From Xanthostigma xanthostigma (Eukaryota > Arthropoda > Insecta > Raphidioptera > Raphidiidae): a stretch of 64,000 nt of DNA. The notes below the pieces were generated by a model. That model was not told the DNA's origin and made no database searches. It was given only the letters and a program-made list of their open reading frames with translations. Below are positions 1 to 12,100 of the stretch, one piece after another (position 1 is the stretch's first letter; each line of letters begins with the position of its first letter). The position numbers and the translations under genes were made by a program. Location: NCBI GenBank assembly GCA_963575645.1, contig OY754473.1, forward strand, positions 2,170,001-2,234,000. Reading direction: 5' to 3'.

Positions 1-114
1 ATAGCTTCGGACCGCGTGCCGGGCAGAAATCAGCTCGAACAACGATTACAGCAGATACGCGAATATTTGAAGGTTACTTCTTCTTTGATGCTCGGCGTCA
101 ACAATGGCGAAGGG
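1..114 (+). CDS. Pcm1: PCM1-like exon (first visible), residues 1-38
   Basis: Open from base 1 in frame 1, with charged helical residues (QLEQRLQQIREYLKVTSSLM) typical of the PCM1 coiled-coil region. It ends phase 0 at GAA GGG followed by the donor GTAAGA (115-120). Its 5' end is outside the window, so the acceptor cannot be seen. It is too short and open-ended to be found by ORF length. Confidence 0.85.
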
Positions 115-3100
115 GTAAGATAACCTAAAAAGTTATTGTTCCCATTAAGTTTATAAGCCGGCTAGAACACAGTTTCACTTAAAGTGTTTTACACATAGAT
201 ATATATATTTAATAGATTGCGGATACACTAGCGCCTTCTGTACCTTTTAGAAGCCATTTTGTACGTGGAAAACGCCGTAAAAAGCGCGCGAGATTCAAAA
301 ATATTAACTGTTTTATAATTGATTTTATTGAGAAAAACGGCAAAACTCACAGTAAACAGTGATATTTCGCTCCAAAACCTATTTTTATACTGAAACGTTT
401 CAAAAATTACAAAATTCAGCATAAATATAATGTAAATGCTTAGAACATTTTACATTGTCAATTTGGCATCAAGGTTGACAAGCATTGATGCCAATCTGAC
501 AATGTAAAATGTTCTAAGCTTTTATATTATATTTATGCTCAGTTTTGTAATTTTTGAAACGTTTCAGTATAAAAATAGGTTTTGGTGCGAAATATCACTG
601 TTTACTGCGAGTTTTATTGTTTTTCCATTAACATCATATTATAGAATATTTAATCTTTTTGAATCCCGCGCGCTTTTTACGGCGTTTTCCACGTACAAAA
701 TGGCTTCTAATTGGAACCATTCCGCACAATGCTCAAGGATAGGCATCCGCTATCTATTAATATATATATCTATGGTTTTACATTACGAATCTGGTTGATA
801 AGCTTATATTACTGTGCAACAGATAAGAACAACCGGAAACGCAACCACGCAACTCGAACATAACCTAAATTCTTAGTTTCGGTTCAAACGATAAAGACAA
901 CAAAATGCTTCTTCGGTAATAATCATATATTTAATACCCTCTATATTGGTAGCAAAGATCGGGAGAAAGACTTAAACACCACGGTGCAGACATATATACG
1001 TCTGTCTCTTTTATTATACTCTGAGTCTCATGCGCATGTCCGTGAATGGATGCGCGTCAGTTTGCACATGGTACTAAGCTGTGAAAGGAAGGTGGCTTGC
1101 TCTATTCCACTTACTTAATTGCCCCCACTACAGACGCGACTCTTGCGCACAACGTGTCAAGTAAAAAGAAAGAGATAGAAAAACAGTGATTTGCTGTCTC
1201 ACTTCATTGGCCACGCTTACGGCCAATAGCAACATAGAAGTTATTAAATATATGGTAATAATGCTTAAAGGTAGGCAACCATACTTGCTTCAGGTGTCGG
1301 CTTCTTTCCGCTTCTATTTCTGTATTATTTTTCGAGTTTATCGGCCGCATTAGTAAGTATCTTTTTCAAAATTTACGAATAGCTAAGAAGTTACCCAGTG
1401 CGCATGCCGCGCCTTGAGCAACTCTCGAATTTTGTAGTGCGCGTTCTTGAATCAAATTGCCGCACATATAAACGTAATTTTTTTTTCTACCACCAGATGG
1501 CGCTACTAACAAATGAGGTATCTGTCATTCAGTATTGTTTAGATTCTAATTTAACGGCAAAACCACTGTTTGGTATTCAATTAAATAAAGAGTTATAAAT
1601 AACAATAAACACTAAAAAGATGCAATAAACAATTACTTTATCAAATACTAGCAGTTCCGCCCGGTTTTACCCGTGTGCAAAAGAACGAATGTGGGGAAAG
1701 GGACATGAGTACGCACGTTCATCTTAGTTTACCGAGATGAATGTTGTGTCCAAATTTCATGATGATCGGAGTTACTGTTCAAAAGTTTTTGTCGGACGGA
1801 CACATTTTGAGTTCCATTTTGCAACATTTTTCATTGATGCTCCGCTCCTATTGGTCGTAGCGTGATATTATATAGCCTATAGCCTTCCTCGATAAATGGG
1901 CTATCCAACAAAAAAAATTCAATTCGAACCAGTAGCTTCTGAGATTAGCGCGTTCAACCAACCAAACAAACAAACAAACTGTTCAGCTTTATATATTAGT
2001 ATAGATAGCAGCCTGATTCGGCTCCGCCCGAATTTGTAGATTGCCATCATTTTTTTCGTCGACGTACGTTGCAAAATTAGTCTCCACGAAAAGCGCTTTT
2101 GTTTTAACGCGATAGTATATAGCCTATGTCCATCCTGAAGGTCCACTCTAAATATTGGTGAAAGGATTTTTGAAATCGGATGAGTATTTTCATGGATTAA
2201 CCTCCTACATCCAAACTTATTACACACTTTACCTCTTTATAATATTAGTATAGACTAGTGTGACCTGTGCGAATTATTCGCACTAAATAAGTATAATAAT
2301 AATCACTTTACAAAATTATTTTTTAAATATGATTGCAGGTATTCAATTCGTTTCTAATTTTGCACACTGCTTATAACGTTCTTCTTTTTGTTGTATTACA
2401 ATATGAAGCTCAGATGACAGATCGAAGAAATATTTTACTAAAATTGTCATATAGAGGCGCCAGTAGCAAAAGCGTTGAGCTAAGCCGTCAGATGGCATCA
2501 TGCAGCATTGCTGTGACGTTGTTCAGCGTTGCTCGCTGTTTCAAAATTAAAGCCGTCAGATGGCAGTATGCAGTATTTATAATATGAAGGTCAGATGACA
2601 GATCGAAGTGTTGACGTTGTTTCAAAATTAAAGCCGTTAGATGGCAGACATTGTTCAGCGTTGCTGTATTTTAGTTAATTTACAAAAACAATAGCAATAA
2701 TAAATTTTTTAGTTGTCGATGTCAGTAGAGCAAGCAATTATCTGTAAAATGATATATAATTTATGTGGAGAAATTGTGAGGTTTTTTCTAAAAAGGGAGG
2801 CAAACATCTTTAACCTTAGCGTATTAATATATATGATAAGAATAATTGAACAAAAACCGCCAGTAGTGCCATCTTACGAATAAAAAATGCAAACGTTTGA
2901 CACATACCTCACCACTAGCTTTATCTGACGTATAAAATCACGGCAACCCTCATTACAGTAACTAACATTTAACTTGATAGAATTATTATAAGCGTGTATT
3001 GAAATCTGAACTATTCGGTTAATTCAAAACGAATTATAGAGTGAAAATTCTGAAAATGAAGAACTGTCTCGATTAATTAACGATCTTCGCGATAGCGAAA

Positions 3101-6100
3101 CGAAATTGGTTGCGATGATGAACGAAAACGCCGACGGAACCGACGATATTGACGGTACTGCTGCATCGTCGGAAGTCGTTGCTTCTGTTAACGGAAGGGT
3201 ACAGGTAACCGGTTGTCTGTGTGTTTTTGAATTTGTTAACTCCGTCCATCTCGGTGCGACGTGTGGACTAAGAGCTGGCTACGGAGAAAATGGGTGACTC
3301 GGTGCAGAGCTGAAAATTTGCAGAATAATAGGAGGTAGTACAAGTAAGTAGGGAAAAAATTGCCAGAAGGCTAGGCGGAAGATAAAGAGCCGCCAGAAGG
3401 CGCTAATGTTGCGAAAAATCAGTGCACTTCTGGCAATTTCTATACTTATTCTGTAATTCAAAACTAGATTATATATTATATATTATATAGTTATAAGGGC
3501 ATACTGAAAATTCAAACATGATATAATAATTACTTTCAACAAATATTCAAAATTATTAATGTCATTTTGATAGAAATAAAATTAAATAAATTAATAAAAT
3601 TACGTTGTTATAACAACGTAATTTTATTAATGAAAATATATGACGATTAATTTTATTTCTATCAAAATGTCATTAATAATTTTGAATATTTGTCGAATGT
3701 AATATTATTATATCATGTTTGAACTTTCAGTATGCCCTTATAACTATACAGGGTGAGTCAGACCACCCGTATCAGTCGTTTTTTTCGAAAACGGTTAGTC
3801 GTAGAGAGTTGTGTCAAAAATCTGTATTATAAAAGCCCTAATGAAGAATCGAATGGTGATATTTTTTCCCCCCGGAAAGGTCGGCTTCCCTGTTAGTTTG
3901 CTCCGGAATGTTCAGAACTCCGGATTGTTAAATGGCACGATAGGTCGAAAGTGGTATTGTTGAAAAGATCTTTAAGAAATAAGCAAGTTTTGTAGGACAT
4001 TTTTTTTTGTTACTGCCACCCCTGTTAAGTAATATTCGTTTGAAATTATTAAATTAACATGTCAGAATAACAAACTTAATTTGAAAAGTTGTCATTTAAA
4101 ATCTAGTTACCTAATTAAACAATGTCACAAATATTCAAACTGACTTCAATTTACTTCTAAACACTGCGGAGCTCTTCTAGATATGTTATGAGTACCTTGA
4201 AGTATTTTCCGACAAAAAAAAAACAATTGCAATTATTGAAAACTTATTGTGACATAGTTTAATTAGGTAACTAGATTTTAAATGTCGACTTTTAAAATTA
4301 AGAATGTTATTCTGACATGTTAATTTAATAATTTCAAACGAATATTACTTAACAGGGGTGGCAGTAACAAAAAAAAATGTCCTACAAAACTTGCTTATTT
4401 TTTAAAGATCTTTTCAACAATACCACTTTCGACCTATCGTGCCATTTAACATTCCGGAGTTCTGAACATTCCGGAGCAAACTAACAGGGAAGCCGACCTT
4501 TCCGGGGGGAAAAAATATCACCATTCGATTCTTCATTAGGGCTTTTATAATACAGATTTTTGACACAACTCTCTACGACTAACCGTTTTCGAAAAAAACG
4601 ACTGATACGGGTGGTCTGACTCACCCTGTATAATGCATAATATATAATCTAGTTTTGAATTACAGAATAAGTATAGAAATTGCCAGAAGTGCACTGATTT
4701 TTCGCAACATTAGCGCCTTCTGGCGGCTCTTTATCTTCCGCCTAGCCTTCTGGCAATTTTTTCCCTACTTACTTGTACTATCTCCTATTATTCTGAAAAT
4801 TTTCAGCTCTGCACCGAGTCACCCATTTTCTCCGTAGCCACCCCTCCGTCTAGTGCGTTTGTTATTTGACTCGAAACGTACTGGCCGACTTTTTAGACAC
4901 AACTAAAAATGTATAATTCCTTTAGTTTCTTAAACATGCTAATCGATAATTACCCGCTTATCAAAAATTTCCATTTGGACTTTACCGATATTTATCCATT
5001 AACCGATAATCACAAATTAACCGATAATTACCCTTTGACAATATTTGCTCGTTAACTGTTCATCAATATTTATCCATTACTAGCGGTCCCGCCTGGTTTC
5101 ACCCGGGTGCAAAAGAACGAATGGGAAAGATGGGACATGAGTACGCACATTCATCTTAGTTTACCGAGATGAATGTTGTGTCCAAACTTCATAATGATCG
5201 GAGTTACCGTTCAAAAGTTTTTGTCGTTAAAAAGCAGTATTTATACTTTTTTTAAGTAATAAATTTCTTTTAATATAATAAATATTTAATTGAAAACACA
5301 GGAAAATTATTTTTATCTAGGTACCTATAGTTGTAACAGTTTTCAAATGAGCTATTAATTAGATTTATTTAATTTTAATTAGTCGTAATAAAATTTAAAA
5401 AAATTGAAATGTAATCCTTAGAAGAAAGCAATGTAAAAAATAAAAATATATTCGCCGACGTGAGGCTTAAACCCTAGACCCTGGCATTAAGAGTCTTACG
5501 TTCTACCAACTGAGCTATCCGAGCTTGTGAACGTGACGCGCTAATATTGCAATATTTAGTTAAGTCATTTTACCTGATATAATATTTGTCGAACGGACTA
5601 ATTTTGAGATACATCTTGCAACATTTTTCAATAATGTTCCGCTCCAGTTGGTCGTAGCGTGATATTATAAGTTCGTTCCAAGCAGCCGCGAACGGTAATA
5701 AAACCGTACACAGTCTTGTTACTGCGCAAGACTGTCTTGCGCAGTATAATTTTTGAGCTAGTGCGCAAATTAGTCTTGCGCAGTGACAAGACTGTGTACG
5801 GTTCTATTACCGTTCGCGGCTGCTTGGAACGAACCTTATATAGCCTATAGCCTTCCCCGATAAATAGCCTATCCAACAAAAAAATTTTTTTCAATTCGAA
5901 CCGGTAGTTTCTGAGATTAGCGCGTTCAAACAAACAAACAAACAAACTCTTCAGCTTTATATATTAGTATAGATTCTAGTGATATCCATTAACCGATAAT
6001 TGTCCGTTTACCTCTAATATCCATAATTATTCACTAACTCTCGTTATATCTAGGCACCCGACTAACAGTTTTTAAATGTTTTGTTGTTGCATCGACAGGT

Positions 6101-9100
6101 TGCCAGTGTGTCGAACGAGGCGGCGTCCGAACACATGCAACGCTTCTCGCACCTGCTCGATATTCTCGCCTCGCACGACGATAAACATACTAACTTTTGC
6201 AACTCTAATTATACGGTGTGTGTTTGGTTTATCATGTATCTACTTTTTCCACTAATATTACTTAACCTCTATCTTTGCTTGTGCAATCGAACCTCAATAA
6301 GTGAGAAACCTCTATTCCCAGGACTAATGATGAAGTTTCATCAACGAAAAAGAAAATAAAAACAAAATCATGCAAAACTGTTAAATAATTGTTGAGATAT
6401 CTTTTAAAAATGACAAAGTTATTAGAGTTCACAATAGGGTATATGCATAATTTTTGAAAATGTTTAAAATCAATTATTTTCAAATCTTTGATTAACGTCT
6501 GACTAGAACTCTTCAATAATAGTTATTGGCGTAACAAGTAGTCTAAGTCATTCATCGCGCTGACAGGTCATGACTTAGCCTACAAGTTGCGCCCATAATT
6601 TTATTCAACAATTGCGCGTTATTCATGTTTTAATTATAATGAGATGTTGTAAATATCTATTTATTTCTTTATAAAAAAAACTGTCAATACTAACAGCACC
6701 AAACAGCACGATTCAATGTTTTGGTTTGAGGTTAGCCGGTTATGAATAAATTCCATGTCGAAAACATTCGGCCTCTCAATTTTAGTCTCAATGGGTAACA
6801 ACAGGGAGTTGTTGTTACCTACTATTTCGTTACGACTCAGAAAATAGTTACGTTTATTTTCATTACTCCACAATGGCCGAGCTAGTAGGAATCTTCATTG
6901 AGTTATGACAAGTAATTGTCACCAGTCGGTAAATGGCTATTTAGGGTTCGGTTTTTAGGCATGAACATGATAAAACATGAATAACGCGCATGAGTTGAAT
7001 AAATAAAATTATCGACCAATTTTTCAGACAATATATTAACAAAATATGTAATAATTAATACATTAACGTTTCGATCCGGATTTGTTAATATATTGTCTGA
7101 AAAATTGGTCGATAATTTTATTTATTCAATTATTTTCATATTAAAAGTTATCAAACACATGAAATCATTCATTAAAACATTCTTATTGAATTAAAAAATA
7201 AATATTCTTTCATTTTTGCGCGGGAGATCTGTGACGTCATATAACATGTCAACAACCATATTCTATTCTATGTTTATGTGTTTTTTGACGTCATACTATG
7301 GTCGAATGAATAGCAATTGCATTTCGATATTTTATATTTCGCGCGTATTTATTGCATTTTTGTTTAATCAATATTTATTATTTAGCAAAAATTTAAAAAG
7401 AAAAAGTATGTAGAATTTAATCAATTACAACAAAGATTACAAAAAATAACATTAAACTAAATATAAGTTACATGCATATACCCTATTGCGCTTTACTTAT
7501 TCGAGTTTTCTGTCATTTCTAATATGCGTGGATCTGTATTTAATATTAAAATTGGGCTTTAGTTTTGTGGTCAATGGAATAGAATATATTTCGTATGTAA
7601 CCGTTTCAGTCATAAGTTATTTAGTTTCAATATGATGCATAAAATTAAATTAAATATTTAATTGCGGACCATATAGACAGATATTTAAGAGATATTCTTT
7701 TATTTTCTTTTTGAATTGTTTTGTTTTGTTAATGTTTTTAATTTCATCCGGTAGTCTATTGTATAATTTACTGCCCTTGCATAATGGATTTTGACTGTAC
7801 TTTGTTGTTCTGTATTTTCCAACATGTAGATTATTATTAATTAGGCTTTCAAGTTTCAAGGTCAGTAGATTACTGAGGTTGTTGCGTTCTCCGGTAGATA
7901 GTGTTGGGGGAATGACCGTTGTTTATAAACTTTAACGGCAGTATTTAAACAAATGTTACGCTGATTGGTCAGATGAAACGAGGCAGCATTTGCAATCAAC
8001 TAACCTTGACACGCGCCCTTTTTGTGAGGTTATGTCAGACATGACATAACCTCACAAAAAGGGCGCACAGTAATCGACTAAATGCGGACTTATTTTTTAC
8101 GCTGATTGGTCAGTTGAAACGAGGCAACCTTTGCAATCAACTAACCTTGGCACGCACTCTTTTCGTGAGGTTATGTCAGAAATGACATAACCTCACAATG
8201 TCTGACATAACCTCACAAGAAGGGCGCACAGTAATCTACTAAATGCGGACTTATTTTTTATACGAAAACTGTTTTACAGTCGGTCGAGAATGATCGACCG
8301 TCGTCATCAGCGAGTCATCACAGCTCTCCGGGAGCGCAAGAATCGAACACGTTGCGCGAGGCGAACTTGAGACAGCACGTGCAAGCGCAACAGGACAAAC
8401 TGCGCGCCCTGCAGGAACAGCAGGACAAGTTGCGCGCTTTGCAGGAGCAGCAGGCTGCGCTGCATGCGCTTCAGGAGCAGCACCAGCGCGCCGAGAGTCA
8501 ACTGCGCAGCGTTAGAGAAGCGCAGGCGATGCTGGCGGCGCAGAGCGAGGCGATCGATAGCCGTTCGAACCGGGGAGAACAGTCGGTCGGTGATGTAAGA
8601 ATACATTGATTTTGAGGGAAAAGAGCCACGATACAGAATTTGCATGTTTTTTTAACTTCCCGCTTTAAAAAAAAAAAAAAAAATTCAAAAATCGGGAAGT
8701 TATTGTTTTCACCCCGATTTTCGAAAATCGAGTTTTCGCCAGATCTCGACGTTTTGAGGTCCTAGGAAGCTATTGAAACTATTTTGGCGATGATGTCCGT
8801 AGGGCTGTATGTGTGTGTGTATGTATGTATGTATGTAAACCTTTTATATCTCTAGAACGGAGTGTCCGACTGAAACGCGGTTTGCGGCATCTGACGTGAT
8901 CTTGGTGAACTTAGACTTCCTGAAAATTTGAAACGATTCGGCCCAAAAAATTTTGAGAAATATTAAAAAAACAACTTTCAAAAATTTTTTTAAATTTGTT
9001 TTTGTAAAATATTTTCTAAACTACTAAACCGATTAATTCCAAAATCTAATCAGCTCTTCTCCTTAACAAACTGCGTCGATTTTCGCAAATCGCATCAAAA

Positions 9101-12100
9101 CGGTTCATTTGTTCACGAGATACCGTGAACGAAAAAATCGTAAAAAAGTGTTTTTTTAAAATGACTCTTAAAATTGTTATCAGATCGATTTTTTGTAATA
9201 AATTACTTTCTTAGGCTAAAAAAACTGCGTCGATCGCCGCAAACCAGATCAAAATTGGATCATTTGTTCATGAGATAACGTGAACGAAAAATTGGGAAAA
9301 AAGTAATTTTTTATAATTACTCGTAAAATTCTTATCAAATCGATGTTTTTGTAATAATTTACTTTCTTAGGTTAAAAAAACAGCGTCGATCGCCGCAAAC
9401 CGCATCAAAATCGGCTCATTTGTTCACGAGATATCGTGAACATAAAATTTGTAAAAAAGTGTTTTTTTACATTGCTCGTAAAATTCCTATGAGATGGATT
9501 TTTCTGTAATAAATTACTTTTTTAGGTTAAAAAATTGCGTCGACTGCCGCAAATCCCATCAAAATCGGTTCATTTGTTCATGAGATATCGTGAACGAAAA
9601 TTTCGTAACAAAGTGTTTTTTTTTTGAGCTCGAAGAGCTAAAAAATAAACTTCTTGCTATATTTTATATATGTTTGAGCGTTTTGAACTCGAAAATAGCG
9701 GGAAGTTACAAGGATGGCCTGCAGGGTCAAACTTCTTTTCAAATTTTTTTTTTAATGGTCGCTCGCTTTGTCCAGATGTTTTGCTTTTTAAATTGAAATT
9801 ACCGTGAATTTGGATTAAAACTGATTTGTAGTCGGACGAACCTGTACCGAGCAGCTTGTATTTTTTATACATCGAAGGAGATTTATTTGGTTGAGGAACA
9901 ATTGAAAAATATCATTACATGGCTTGTGGCCAACGTTTCGAAAAATATATTTTCATCTTCAGGGCCTATGGAAAGTCGAAAACCTCCAAAACTCGAAAAA
10001 ATGTTTTGTTCTCTTCCCTTCAAGCCCTAAAACCTTGATTACTCGAAATCTCAACCCTCTATAGGTCGAAATAATCATTGAGTCCCTACAAGTTATTTCG
10101 GTACATATTTTCCCTCCATAACTCAAAAAAATAAATTGTACATCTGTATCTCGAACAAAGCAACTCAAAATTAGTTAGAGTCACGAAGTCTGTAACCAGG
10201 AGACCTAGCTTCCTATGTTTGCTGCGTTTCGAGACGGACCATTTTCTGTCGCACGCAAGATGGCGCTGTTATCACTGCCTGGGAAAACTTCGGTTCTTTC
10301 CGCCTGTTTTCGTCATAGTTGCCAAAGTTGTTTAACTTCACAGACACTGCACGCGTGTAAGCCATGAACGTGTGTGCGTTACCCAGTAGCTGACGCCATA
10401 TTGATTCACGCGACACCACTACACCCGAACTGGATCTCCTGATTAAAGCCTTCTTGGTTGCGAGATTTCGTTAACATAAAGTAGTGTTAACCCAATAAAA
10501 TGTTACGATGAAGGAAGGTTTTGGTTGAGGATCATAAATAAGCTTTACCAATGTTACGCTAGTGGCTAACGTTTCGAAAACATTATTTTCATCTTCAGGA
10601 CCTCAAGCTGGTCAAAAGGTGGCCACTAGCGTAACATTGGTAAAGCTGATTTATGATCCTCAACCAAAACCTTCCTTCATCGTAACATTTTCATTAACTT
10701 ATGTTGTTCAATCGAGATAGAAAGGTGTGCAAAAAAATATGATACGTATTAATTTACAGCAGAACGAGGTGGACGCAGTTCAGCTGGAGGCCACCGTGAG
10801 CCAGCTGCAGGAAAGACTGAACAACCTCCGCGTCGAGAGCGCCTCTTACCAGTCGAACTGCAGCGACCACGCTCTCGGCAATTTGCAGTCGCTGCACGAA
10901 CGGCTCGCGCGACTCCAAGAGCTCACCGACAACCACAATGAGCTGTCCACTTTATTAGGTTCGTATTGTAACAAAACTGATCTTTGTTCCTAGTTAAAAA
11001 GATTTATTTACAAAAAGAAACGTTAACAAGAACAAACTAAAAAGTGCTTCTCTAAAAATAATAAAAAATGAAATGAGATAATAAAATAAATAACGAAAAC
11101 AAACGAATTCTGAAACTACAATAATACTAAACTACTATGTACACAGAATATTTATATTTCACAGATGTCTATTTATTTTGTAATGGTTATTTATGTCGTG
11201 CACTGTGTACTGTCACTGACCCATAACTGACTGCCCGGCCTTCCACGCTAGCGCTGTTTATATAAGTTCTTTAGCCGCATCGTGAAACATTCTTCAGCAT
11301 TCTTCTATGGTATCGTTCGTTATCAGTTAAAAACTTTTCCATTTGCTGGAGGAGACGCTGCGTTAGAAGTAGACTAAAACTTCAAAATAAGTACGTTAAT
11401 AAAATCAGTTGACAATAGATGGTGTTTGCTTTATATTTTGATTTACTTTTAAATAAAAAAATTCCAGCCAATGGGGCGACGGGACCATTCCAACTTCAAA
11501 AATGTAGACATTTGATTATTATAAAGAAAATCAAATTTCTGATATCGCGTGAGGTGACGCGGGTAATGGCTAGTATTCAATATGATATTAACTATTCGTT
11601 GCCATGGTTATCTACATAATATGTTCCACGTCATGTAAAAATTAATCAAAACATGCCTAGTTTATTTCTGACAGATCTATAAAACAAAAGAGCGACTGAT
11701 TTTTTTTTATTTTCAAAATATTTCCGAAACTATAAAGTTTAGAAAAAAACTTTTTTAACAAAACTTTCTTGAAAAAATAAATAGAATAATAAGCCGTTAT
11801 GAAAAGTGTAGCATTATTATATAAAAAACACCGTTTTAGCATATATCTCTTCTGCGCATGCGCCGATTTTTCCCAAAAACAATAGCTCTCTTCATATTTG
11901 CATAATAAACATCCTCCTAAAATTTGGTTTCATATCCGTTTGACCTGTATCGTGTTCACAGACAAACAGACGCACAGAGTTTTTCCAAAAATATATAGTT
12001 TTTGGATTCGGGGGACCTCAAAACGGAAAGATATTGTAAAATTTTTGAAAAGTGATTTTTGACCTAAACTAGTACCATTCCCCACTTGTGGGTTGGAATT

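Larger units (their letters stand above)
115..3039 (+). other. Intron 1 of the PCM1-like gene
   Basis: This intron holds a foldback element (188-783), two retroposon-tail repeats (1646-2256) and a degenerate short repeat zone (2400-2675). The stretches 784-1645 and 2680-3039 are AT-rich. I see only fragments there, such as a 'ccaccagatggcgctacta' motif near 1490 that resembles sequences at 2855-2930 and 36510-36710. Confidence 0.8.
5079..5975 (+). repeat. Repeat J copy with tRNA-like insert and a nested MITE
   Basis: Head 'ctagcggtcccgcctggtt' (about 5079), tail 'tatattagtatagatt' (about 5970). Relative to the 1646 copy it carries an extra segment (about 5225-5590) containing a tRNA-like sequence on the minus strand. 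The segment is bounded by 'tttgtcg' on both sides. A separate palindromic MITE (5670-5836) sits within the tail. Three insertion layers can therefore be read here. Confidence 0.75.
4920..6050. repeat. Degenerate 'taaccgataatta' short repeats split by a retroposon
   Basis: Variants of 'taaccgataatta' and 'atatttatccatta' recur at 4940-5078 and resume at 5978-6045, on either side of the J-class insertion. It looks like a simple tandem repeat that served as the target of that insertion. Confidence 0.6.

Noticed and set aside
3279..3461. 60-codon frames repeated at 3279-3461, 4655-4837 and 40698-40880 as a possible conserved small protein
   Set aside because: They lie in the mirrored arms of foldback element B. 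Similarity is due to DNA repeat structure, and the flanks have no gene-like features.
8307..8645. Leucine/arginine-rich 112-codon minus-strand frame
   Set aside because: Exact antisense shadow of the coiled-coil exon 8280-8594; its GC bias comes from that exon.
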